Under the pieces are notes generated by a model. That model did not search any database. It saw nothing but the letters and a program-made list of their open reading frames with translations, and was not told the origin of the DNA. A stretch of 62,676 bases of DNA, taken from positions 1 through 62,676 of the forward strand of contig NZ_JAKFZS010000033.1 of assembly GCF_021654285.1 (NCBI RefSeq), given 5' to 3'. Below, in pieces: positions 1 through 7,871 of the stretch; positions within the stretch are counted from its first letter, which is position 1; every line of letters starts with the position of its first letter. The translations under genes were made by a program, and so were the position numbers. The DNA is from Pseudoalteromonas luteoviolacea. GTDB taxonomy: Bacteria; Pseudomonadota; Gammaproteobacteria; Enterobacterales; Alteromonadaceae.

Positions 1-673
1 CGTCGGTAATGCCAATATTCTAAGCTAGATGATAAATTACAATGTGGATAAGAAATAAGTGGGTCTTGATGTTGCTGTTATTTGGCATAGGGGTAGCATG
101 CTTAAGGTAATCTCAAAAAAGATCAAATCATTTGAAAAACCAAAACCATTAGAAATTCTTGTCGAATTAATTAAAGCTGCTGAAGAACAACATACACGTA
201 AAATAGTTCATAAATGTCATAGTAGCCAAAAACTAGAGCCTTGGTACGCTTCTATTATCAAGGGGTCAAAAAACTTCTTTATGGGCGTTTCAAGCGTATG
301 GAAAAAACAAGTACTTATAAAAGCGTAGCATTTTTGGTTCTGTTACTTAAGGGGCAGAAACCTAACACTTTTATTAAGCACAGATTACTGTATTCGAACG
401 TTAGAATGCTTGAAAAGCATCTGATTATTCAATTAAATCATAATTATCGTAAATTTATTAATAAAATCATGGCTAAATTATGTACAGTTTGTTCTGATTT
501 CATATAGAGGTAGTCGTCTACAAAGACGTGCGAACTTCACAGGGCCGAAATCACTACTGTCAGATCTAAAACAAGCAAATGGAATTGCGTGTATTACTCA
601 TCTTTGAGCATCGTGCTTCTTTTGCCTGCTGGCAATGCAATATTTCAGAGTTAACTTTAAAGGGATGAAATTA
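1..673. other. Stretch with no recognised gene
   Basis: Two overlapping open frames lie here on the plus strand (59-328 from a GTG, and 241-507). Neither has a convincing ribosome binding site, a recognisable motif, a signal peptide or a membrane segment, and they overlap in different frames. The stretch is AT-rich and may hold gene remnants cut by the window edge. I see no transposase motif or inverted repeats. I cannot assign a function. Confidence 0.4.
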
Positions 674-1228
674 ATGAGTGAAACAACGAACACAGAGCCA
701 ACAAACCCGGAATCTACAACCGCAGTACCAGAGCCATCGTCGGAATTTGAGCAATATAAATTGTCAGAAAAGTGGCTAAAACGTTTTAAATTACTTAAAA
801 ATCTAGGTGCTGATTCACAATCTATGTTTTCAATTATGAAAACCCCTGAGTTTAAGGGGTTGTCAAACTCAGAGCGGATCAGTGTTTCGCTAAATTTCTT
901 CGTGCTGTTTTTTGGGCCGCTTTATTATCTTATCAAGAAAATGTGGATGAAAGCTGGCTTCATAATTGCGAGTATTTGGGTGTTCAATGGCCTACTGTAT
1001 TTAGTTCAAGGTCTTTTAGGCTTCCAATTTCCATCTGTAATTTTTTGGGTAGTGCCTAATGTTATATGTGCACAAATGGCCTGTCATGACTATTACAAGC
1101 ATGTAACTGCCGAAGAAAAAATATGGCCTCAAGTGCCAGAGTTTTTCAAAAAGCCTGTAGGGATAATTTCATATTTAGTTGTTGCACTGGTCTTTTTGAT
1201 GGTGATCGCGACTCTGTCAACCGTTTGA
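674..1228 (+). CDS. DUF2628-like small inner-membrane protein
   Basis: Function unknown. The first 40 residues from ATG 674 are hydrophilic and rich in T, P and E. A region with FFGPLYYLIKKMW follows, then three to four hydrophobic segments at roughly residues 75-90, 95-120, 122-140 and 165-184. An aromatic FGP-(L/F)-Y-Y motif followed by K-x-M-W is typical of DUF2628 proteins, which are small membrane proteins without known activity. The open frame reaches back to 635, but I prefer ATG 674 because AAAGGG lies about 9 bases upstream and the residues before it are not family-like. It appears monocistronic. The family call is from recall of the motif. Confidence 0.7.
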   Translation: MSETTNTEPTNPESTTAVPEPSSEFEQYKLSEKWLKRFKLLKNLGADSQSMFSIMKTPEFKGLSNSERISVSLNFFVLFFGPLYYLIKKMWMKAGFIIASIWVFNGLLYLVQGLLGFQFPSVIFWVVPNVICAQMACHDYYKHVTAEEKIWPQVPEFFKKPVGIISYLVVALVFLMVIATLSTV

Positions 1229-1575
1229 TGGTTATCGTATCGAAGGGGGGGAACTCCCTTTGATACAAATCTTAATCTATATCTTTGTTTTTTTAATTTT
1301 CTTTTAATAAAGAGCACTAAATTTTATTCACATTGTAAGTAACATTACATTACTTTTATACAGAAAAGATGCTCACAGTGACATGAATCAATCGATTTAT
1401 ATGAACCGTATTGTAACTATTTATTAATTATGCTGAAAGGTGAGCCACTAACTTTAATGGAGTCTCGAACTACCTAGCTGTCATATAGTGTAATGTATTT
1501 TTATTACATGCTTTCCTAAGGTTTATTTTTAATTTTAGAAATTTAGAAATAAGCAACTCAAGGTACTAATGGATT
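1229..1575. other. Intergenic region, one hairpin
   Basis: The gene-free stretch holds an 11-bp hairpin (arms 1237-1247 and 1256-1266, one G-U pair, loop including GGGGAACT). It lies just downstream of the DUF2628-like gene and could end its transcript, although no T-run follows directly. The rest is AT-rich leader for the next gene. No promoter is convincing. Confidence 0.4.
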
Positions 1576-2772
1576 ATGACAGCTAATAAATTTATCTTTT
1601 ATCTAGATGGTTCAGCGAAAGGCTCTAACATAAAATTTATCTGGAATAAAATGTACGCAATTGATAACAATGTATATTGTTATGCAAATGATTCGCCACA
1701 CAATAATTTTTCGGGTGTTTTTGTAACGCCCTCGGAAAATGAATTAACAATTGATATAAAAGCCAAACGACATAAGACTGCTAAACCGGCTTGTTGGTAC
1801 AAGGAATCTGTTGATTTTGAAGTCGCAAAAATGATTCATACTAAAGGCGGTAGTGCTGAACCTAAAGAGCTAAACTTTGCCATCAAAGGCTCATTGATAA
1901 TCAATAATGAAGTATTTGAAATATGCCTTGGACAGGGTAGCTACTCAGGTAGTGTAAATAATTGGCATCTGTGTTCAATGTCAATAGATGCGGACAGTAA
2001 TTCTAAATCAGGGATGCTAGGGGGTAAATACTACCTTTCCCAAAGTGGTTCAAATAGCTTCGATATTAAGTGTGTTTCGGATATGAAGGCTTGCCATGAC
2101 AATGATTTTATATTGTCTATTGAAGGGCATGAAATTGAAGATTTGAAATTTGATTTAGTAGATCACAGCATTACAAGTTCTCAACCATTTGCTGGGGTCT
2201 GTTGTTCCTGTGATGGTGGTAAAGGGATCATCACGGTTAAAGCTGGGCGCAAAAAATCTAGTGCCGTGGCGATGTGGTTCAATGATCAGATTGATAACAA
2301 CAAGTCTATACTTGGAACCTTAGTTCAAAGTGAACTGAATGGTGTTATAGAAAAATATGTCCATAAACATACTGGTCTGACTGTTGATATGGATAAACTA
2401 TCAACTAGGATGATAGCTTGCTCTTCAATAGATAAGGTGCCTAATGAGTTAAATTTTGCGGTAAAAGGCACGTTGAAATGTAAGGTAGACGGCAAGTACT
2501 ATACTGTTGAAAACCTTCTTTTATCACAAGGTTCATTTGCCGATTTACGTAATAATTGGTGGCTAGGATCGAACCAAATGTATGGAGCGTCTGTTTCTGG
2601 CCTAGGTGGTGCGTTATGTGGAAAAGTAACGGATGATAAGAAATCATCAAATTTGGTTATATGGAGCTCTTTTCTCAATTTGTCGGTCAATAGTATTTCT
2701 TTGCACTTTATTGATATTCACGATGGAAGTGCTGTACTGCTCCAAGATAAAATTTTCGATTTTGAAGTTTAA
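1576..2772 (+). CDS. Unrecognised protein made of two copies of one domain
   Basis: I do not recognise this family. The 398-residue protein has no signal peptide or membrane segment and is visibly an internal duplication. Copy A covers about residues 6-180 and copy B about 181-398. Both open with F-I-x-x-(L/I)-(D/E)-G, then F-(S/A)-G-V (residues 45 and 205), a K/R-rich strand ending in an aromatic W-(Y/F), then ELNFA(I/V)KG (about 97 and 290), an S/Q-G-S turn, NNW and L-G-G. Copy B has about 30 extra residues before ELNFAVKG. Alternating short hydrophobic strands with Gly/Asn turns suggest beta-sandwich or beta-trefoil-like modules, possibly a binding protein, but this is inference. ATG 1576 has only a weak, distant AAGG. 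A strong terminator follows. The gene stands alone. Confidence 0.75.
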   Translation: MTANKFIFYLDGSAKGSNIKFIWNKMYAIDNNVYCYANDSPHNNFSGVFVTPSENELTIDIKAKRHKTAKPACWYKESVDFEVAKMIHTKGGSAEPKELNFAIKGSLIINNEVFEICLGQGSYSGSVNNWHLCSMSIDADSNSKSGMLGGKYYLSQSGSNSFDIKCVSDMKACHDNDFILSIEGHEIEDLKFDLVDHSITSSQPFAGVCCSCDGGKGIITVKAGRKKSSAVAMWFNDQIDNNKSILGTLVQSELNGVIEKYVHKHTGLTVDMDKLSTRMIACSSIDKVPNELNFAVKGTLKCKVDGKYYTVENLLLSQGSFADLRNNWWLGSNQMYGASVSGLGGALCGKVTDDKKSSNLVIWSSFLNLSVNSISLHFIDIHDGSAVLLQDKIFDFEV

Positions 2773-2785
2773 AATCAATTTCAGA

Positions 2786-2820
2786 GAAAAGCTTCAATGA
2801 AATGCATTGAAGCTTTTCTT
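2786..2820 (+). terminator. Rho-independent terminator
   Basis: A perfect 14-bp inverted repeat (2786-2799 with 2805-2818) with a 5-base loop and a T-rich right arm sits 13 bases after the stop of the two-copy protein gene. Confidence 0.8.
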
Positions 2821-2923
2821 CGTTTAACCTGTTGGTACTGAGAAATGGTGATTGTTTTTTATTAAAGTTAGTTGATATACAAAGAATTGAGTAAACTAAT
2901 TTTAGCCCCCAGGTAAGAGTTGC

Positions 2924-5218
2924 CTATATTTTCTTCAATCTAGTGATCGGAAGGTGAATTTTACTATCCGTAAACCATTTTAATATCAAAGGTTCTTTTG
3001 CATCATCAATGGTTTCGACGCTAACATCCTTGCCCGTTCCCATATTGACTTGAGCGTGCTCATTTTTATTCACATCCAAAACCAGCGCTAATCTACTGCC
3101 TTTTATTAACTTTCTTGCAGTCATTCGAGTATTCACTAACGGGAGTTTGGTTTTTTGGTTTGGTGTAAGCAGTTGGCGTTTTGAGCTGTTATTCGCATAA
3201 CTAGCTCGGCTTCGGTAGTGGGCCAGATGAAATGTTTGACCGTCAGGCATAAGTTGATAAAGATTAAAGCCAATATCTACGTCCTTTTTGTTAATTGAGA
3301 TAAATACGTGGCCTGACGGTGCACCAGCGTATTGCATATCTTGTTCAAATGCGTCAGAAACAAACACCACCCCAGTTTCATCAGGTAACTTTGGGAGTAT
3401 CACGTTCATATAGTCAATATTATGCTGTATTTTTCTATCAGCAAGGTCAACAACTTGAGTGTGGAGAGCTATTGGGTTTGGCTTTTGTTTTAATAAAGAC
3501 TGGTACTTGCTCTTAGAGGGGGTGCCTAAGTAAAAATCTATACCTTGCTGGTTTAGTTGCTCGTAACTGTCAACGTGGTGCCAAGTATTATTTCCCATAA
3601 GTTGGTAGTTAATTTTATTTTTTACAAGATCGGGGGCTGGTGCATTATTTAAAACATGGTCAAACCATTCAAATACTACTTTTTCAGTGTCTTTTTGTAA
3701 TGCTACGGGGTCTAGTTTGTAGTTTGTAACATGACTGTTTGGTAAAGCTTGAGCAGTCCAGTGATCATAAGGGCCAATGAGTAAGCTATGTTTGGCTTTT
3801 GGATTATATTTATAGTGCTCTTTCATATAATGAATAGCGGATATTTGTCCACCGTCAAAATAGCCTGTGATTGAGAGTACAGGAATATTGATGTCAGCAA
3901 ACTCTTCACCATAAGGGACCATGGATTTGTAGTAATCATCAAAACTCGGGTGACTTAAAAATTTTTGAAATAACGGGTTGGGGCGTCCTTCAATTTTATC
4001 TATATCTTTAAAAGCGCGGCCACTGGTAAATAACGTTTTGTTTAAGTTGTTCCAGTGCGCTCTGTTAGCATATTCGCTATTATCCATGGTTTTATTGTTT
4101 GTCACATGAAAGCCCCATTGGTAGTTAGCGGTCAGAAATACGTTATTTTCCATCGGTAAACCAAGGGCTGGGTGCGCTGCTGTATAAGGAGCAATGGCTT
4201 TTAATGCAGGGTGTTTATATTTTGCTGCAGCCCACTGTGTATAGCCATTATAACTTCCGCCATACATCACCACTTGACCATCACTCCAGCTTTGTTTGCT
4301 AATCCAATCTATGAGCCTATGTGTGTCTATTCCTTCATTGACCCATGGTTCAATTTTGTTTTTACTTAATCGCTTACCACGAGAATTGACAACAATACCG
4401 ACATAACCTTGTAAAGCAGCGAATTTTGCCGTTTTTATATGGCGGCTTTCATCTGCGTATATCGTAAATTGAAACGCTGCAGTGTAAGTTTTGTTTCTGT
4501 TTTTAGGCCTAACAATAGTTGCTGTATGCTCGACTCCTTGTTTTGTAGTAATTAAATATGCTGGTTCAATAATGAAATCTTCTTGCCATTTTTTTTGAAT
4601 AAGTGGTTGTGCAATAACGTAGATATGTTTGCTAACTTTCAAATTCATTGCGCTTGATGCAAGCTTAATAAGTTGCTGTTCGCTGAGCGCTTTAACGCCT
4701 TTAATATCCTTAACAGTATTCGCTAGCTGTTTGCGCTTTTGCTTGTAAGTCATATTTAAATTGTTTTCATATTGATATAGCGCAGTGTAGTTTAAGGAAT
4801 CAAGCTTTTGCATGATCTGTTGCTTAAACGTCAATTGATGACTCTCTTTATTACTTACACTATAAAATTGTTGATACTCTAAGATTGCTAAAGTTGAATG
4901 GGCTGTTAGGTTGCTTTGTGCGCTTAAATCTAGCGAGCCTTGTAATATTAAACTTAGACTGGCTTTTATGGCATCCGGTTGTTTTGATATTGCTTCACTA
5001 GGTAGTTGTTTAATTAATGGTAATAGTGAATTAAAAAAAAGCTCAGACTCTACAATCTGAGTTATGTTTGTCTCGCCATGAGATAGTAGCTCAATTAGCT
5101 TGGTTGGTAACCGGTATTGCTCGTTCTTCGCTGCCTGTGTTGGGTGAGGTATACTCATCGCTAAGAAAACTACAATTAAAGCAATTACTTTCGCGATAAT
5201 TTTAGATAAAATGCACAT
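2924..5218 (-). CDS. Secreted S15-type peptidase (CocE/NonD, X-Pro dipeptidyl-peptidase fold)
   Basis: Predicted exported serine hydrolase of the CocE/NonD (MEROPS S15) group, which cleaves X-Pro dipeptides or esters. A signal peptide (K-rich start, hydrophobic core, A-x-A near residue 30) is followed by about 180 helical residues of unknown role. An alpha/beta-hydrolase domain comes next with the nucleophile elbow G-G-S-Y-N-G at Ser322, the acid/base region near ISGYFDGG and GPYDHW, and a C-terminal jelly-roll domain (about 560-760). At 764 residues it is longer than ordinary CocE because of the helical N-terminal extension. ATG 5218 follows AGGAA by about 7 bases. It is divergent from the CadC-like regulator gene, which may control it. 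The exact substrate cannot be told from sequence. Confidence 0.85.
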   Translation of the reverse strand: MCILSKIIAKVIALIVVFLAMSIPHPTQAAKNEQYRLPTKLIELLSHGETNITQIVESELFFNSLLPLIKQLPSEAISKQPDAIKASLSLILQGSLDLSAQSNLTAHSTLAILEYQQFYSVSNKESHQLTFKQQIMQKLDSLNYTALYQYENNLNMTYKQKRKQLANTVKDIKGVKALSEQQLIKLASSAMNLKVSKHIYVIAQPLIQKKWQEDFIIEPAYLITTKQGVEHTATIVRPKNRNKTYTAAFQFTIYADESRHIKTAKFAALQGYVGIVVNSRGKRLSKNKIEPWVNEGIDTHRLIDWISKQSWSDGQVVMYGGSYNGYTQWAAAKYKHPALKAIAPYTAAHPALGLPMENNVFLTANYQWGFHVTNNKTMDNSEYANRAHWNNLNKTLFTSGRAFKDIDKIEGRPNPLFQKFLSHPSFDDYYKSMVPYGEEFADINIPVLSITGYFDGGQISAIHYMKEHYKYNPKAKHSLLIGPYDHWTAQALPNSHVTNYKLDPVALQKDTEKVVFEWFDHVLNNAPAPDLVKNKINYQLMGNNTWHHVDSYEQLNQQGIDFYLGTPSKSKYQSLLKQKPNPIALHTQVVDLADRKIQHNIDYMNVILPKLPDETGVVFVSDAFEQDMQYAGAPSGHVFISINKKDVDIGFNLYQLMPDGQTFHLAHYRSRASYANNSSKRQLLTPNQKTKLPLVNTRMTARKLIKGSRLALVLDVNKNEHAQVNMGTGKDVSVETIDDAKEPLILKWFTDSKIHLPITRLKKI

Positions 5219-5290
5219 TTCTGATTTCCTAATTTTAATAATCGAAATCAGTTTATTTTTTGGTTTTTTTAAAGTACTGATAATTAGAAA

Positions 5291-5312
5291 ACTTTTTATG
5301 ACTTTTTATGAC
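5291..5312. promoter_or_regulatory. Tandem 10-bp direct repeat between divergent genes
   Basis: ACTTTTTATG occurs twice head to tail (5291-5300, 5301-5310) and is followed by another AC. It lies between the S15 peptidase and the OmpR/CadC-type regulator genes. Regulators with this winged-helix fold commonly bind direct repeats about one helical turn apart, so this is a candidate operator. Binding is inferred. Confidence 0.45.
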
Positions 5313-5363
5313 TAAAAATATTAACCATAGAATACAATCACTTAAAAACAATAAAGAGATGTG

Positions 5364-7403
5364 ATGCATTGGCAAATTGGTGAAATTAAGTTTTGTGATA
5401 AAACTCTTACAATAAGTTTTGATGACAAAGAGATACAGCTTGAACCCATGGTTTCGGAGGTGCTGCGTTTTTTTTGTTTAAATCCACAAATTTTGGTGTC
5501 TAGAGACGAGCTGATTGAACAGGTATGGCAAGGGCGCATCGTGACTGATAATGCAGTTAACCGTGTGATCACAAAACTACGAAAAGCATTGAATGATGAT
5601 CCTAGAAAACCCTTTTTTATTGTAACTTACCCAAAGAAAGGCTATCAGTTTATTGCACCTGTTAGAATACTAGAAGATAAACCAAGCCCTCAATTTCATG
5701 CTAGAAACATCAGTTCACATATTGAAAAAAATAACCATATGTCGGTGTTAACACCAAGTATTGTCGCTATATTTGTACTCATCACTATATATTTGTTGCT
5801 TCAGAACAATTCAAAATCAGCAGCTGAACTCTTAACAAGCGTAAACGCATTAACACGTGAGCCTGGTTTAGAGTTGAATCCTCATATATCTCCCGATGGT
5901 AATTATCTATTATTTACAGAAGTACATAATGGAAACATCAGTTTAAAATTGAAAACGCTTGATACCGAAGGTGTTGAAATTATTGACCATGGTCTTGATT
6001 CTTGGGAAGGGCCAGGTGCGTGGCGCAAAGACGGTAAAGCTTTCGTATATCTGACAACTACTTCTAATAGTTGTCAATACTTTATGAGGAGTTTCGAAAA
6101 CGGAAAGTTTAGCAAGCCAGAGTTAATCCACAATTGTCATACAGGAAGTTATGGAAAAATTATTTTTACACATGACAATGACTTGCTTGTTTTTAATGAA
6201 GCAAAGTATCCAGGTGGTCCCTTTTATCTATATTCTTTACAACTATCTAGCGGCAAAATAACTAGACTTGAACAGCCCAAAATCGGACTTGGTGGATACA
6301 GCCAGTTTGATTTGCACCCGACAGAAAATCAACTGCTAATTAGTGCCGTTGACAAGCAATTATCTACAGGTTTGTATGTGATTGATATTGAGCATAACCG
6401 ATTTGACCATTTGTTTGATAATGAAGGCGGGGCTGTTTGGGATCACTCAGGCGATCGTATCGTATTACTTGGTGGCTACCCTGCCAATGAAATTGTGAGT
6501 TATGACTTAACAGGTCAAGATAGAGCGGTACTTTATTCCAATAGCCACTCTTTATTTGGTTTAAGTCGTCACTCTAATGGCAAAGGGTACTTGTTTAGTA
6601 CAGGGGCTAGAGATCGCAATATCACTTATTACTCGATGACCGACTTAGTTGAACAAACAGTCGCTGCAACTTCAGTAGATGAGCGACTAGCTCGGTTCTC
6701 ACCCGGTAGTCAAACTATTGCATACATTAGTTTGGCAACAGGTAGTGAGCAAATATGGCTATATGATTTTAATAGTCACCTTAAAACTGTACTTTCTAAG
6801 TTTGATGAAGAACAATATTTTATTGATTTAAAGTGGTCTTTTGATGGTCAAGATCTCTTTGCTCTAACCCACAACGCGCTTTTTAAAGTGTCAGTAAATA
6901 GTGGCCTAGTTAAACAGTTGAAAATACCTCATGCTGAGATTAGTGGCCTTTCAATAAAAGATGAGCAAACGATTGCTTTTAGTTTAAAGGGTGCAGATAA
7001 GTGGAGAGTACATTATTACGATCTTCGTAACGACAAATTATCAAGTGCTGACCCCAAGTGGCAATTTGTCTCTTATTCTAAATATTCTGAAGATATAATA
7101 TGGCAAGATATTCATGGTGCCTATTTTACTGGATTAGATTTTTCACCTGTTGTGTCTAAGAAAATCAATACAATTCCGTTTGTTGTTCAAAGCAGGTTTA
7201 ATTTACAAAAAAAAGCGAACGAGTGGTTGTGGCAGCGAGCAAAATCACGAAGATATCAACTGTTTCAATATAACGACATCACAAATCAGCAAAAGTTACT
7301 AATTACATCAGATACCAGTGACTTTGACTGGCATAGTAATTTACTGTTGTACAACTCGATACATTATGCAAATTCGGACATTTATTCAGTATTACCAAAG
7401 TAA
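5364..7403 (+). CDS. CadC-like transmembrane winged-helix regulator with PD40/WD40-like repeats
   Basis: Membrane-bound transcription regulator. Residues 1-105 form an OmpR/CadC-type winged helix (SRDELIEQVW, NAVNRVITKLRKAL, then YPKKGYQF in the wing). One membrane segment follows at about 127-148. The remaining 530 residues are periplasmic and rich in PD40 beta-propeller strands (ISPDGNYLLFT, HPTENQLLIS, SFDGQDLFALT). Such proteins bind DNA from the membrane and sense a ligand outside. ATG 5364 is preferred over the adjacent GTG 5361 because AAAGAG then sits 5 bases upstream. It is divergent from the S15 peptidase gene and is a plausible regulator of it. There is no histidine-kinase or receiver domain. 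Confidence 0.88.
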   Translation: MHWQIGEIKFCDKTLTISFDDKEIQLEPMVSEVLRFFCLNPQILVSRDELIEQVWQGRIVTDNAVNRVITKLRKALNDDPRKPFFIVTYPKKGYQFIAPVRILEDKPSPQFHARNISSHIEKNNHMSVLTPSIVAIFVLITIYLLLQNNSKSAAELLTSVNALTREPGLELNPHISPDGNYLLFTEVHNGNISLKLKTLDTEGVEIIDHGLDSWEGPGAWRKDGKAFVYLTTTSNSCQYFMRSFENGKFSKPELIHNCHTGSYGKIIFTHDNDLLVFNEAKYPGGPFYLYSLQLSSGKITRLEQPKIGLGGYSQFDLHPTENQLLISAVDKQLSTGLYVIDIEHNRFDHLFDNEGGAVWDHSGDRIVLLGGYPANEIVSYDLTGQDRAVLYSNSHSLFGLSRHSNGKGYLFSTGARDRNITYYSMTDLVEQTVAATSVDERLARFSPGSQTIAYISLATGSEQIWLYDFNSHLKTVLSKFDEEQYFIDLKWSFDGQDLFALTHNALFKVSVNSGLVKQLKIPHAEISGLSIKDEQTIAFSLKGADKWRVHYYDLRNDKLSSADPKWQFVSYSKYSEDIIWQDIHGAYFTGLDFSPVVSKKINTIPFVVQSRFNLQKKANEWLWQRAKSRRYQLFQYNDITNQQKLLITSDTSDFDWHSNLLLYNSIHYANSDIYSVLPK

Positions 7404-7871
7404 CTTCGAGAAGGGTATGCATTTGCTTTTTAAAAGTGAATTTCGAGCCTTTCCTCAGATTTAACGTAATGCTGTTTTGGATGTTTACTTCTATGAATGT
7501 AGTCAAATGTAGATAGTTAAGAGTTGTTCTCTCTTTTTATTGACTAAGCTCTATCAAGCTTCATCTTGTTCTGTAGTTCTGTAGTTCTGTAGTTCTGTAG
7601 TTCTGTAGTTCTGTAGTTCTGTAGTTCTGTAGACTATGAGACGGTAGCTTGGAAAGGTTAGAATCTTGAAACATCGTGTTTTTAGGCTAAGTTTTATGTA
7701 TCTCGACTGACTGATTACTCTCACACAACAATGGCGAGTATGGTTACTCAACATGGATGCTATTACTTGTGTTAACTGACTTTTCACAAGGAAAATGAAT
7801 TCGGACACCCTTCGTTAATGTTACTTTTTTATGAGTGATCCTTCTAGACAATCTAAATAAAGTTGCAGCAC
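7404..7871. other. Intergenic region upstream of the chemoreceptor
   Basis: The 468-bp gene-free stretch is dominated by an octamer repeat array described separately. I see no clear sigma-28-type promoter between the array and the chemoreceptor start. An 84-codon open frame on the minus strand (7554-7808) runs through the array but has no support as a gene. Confidence 0.5.
7569..7632. repeat. Eight perfect copies of the octamer TTCTGTAG
   Basis: Counting base by base, the unit TTCTGTAG occurs exactly eight times head to tail (64 bp) with no interruptions. Microsatellites of this kind change copy number by slipped-strand mispairing. The array is about 240 bp upstream of the chemoreceptor start and 165 bp after the CadC-like gene. 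Any effect on expression is inference. Confidence 0.97.

Noticed and set aside
59..507. Two small plus-strand genes at the window start
   Set aside because: Weak starts, mutual overlap and no family signal. I left the stretch as unassigned.
7569..7632. CRISPR array
   Set aside because: The copies are contiguous with no spacers and no cas genes are present. The same holds for 62621-62676.
7554..7808. 84-codon minus-strand frame reading through the octamer array
   Set aside because: The repeat makes an artificial 8-residue periodic tail, there is no SD, and slippage of the 8-bp unit would shift the frame.
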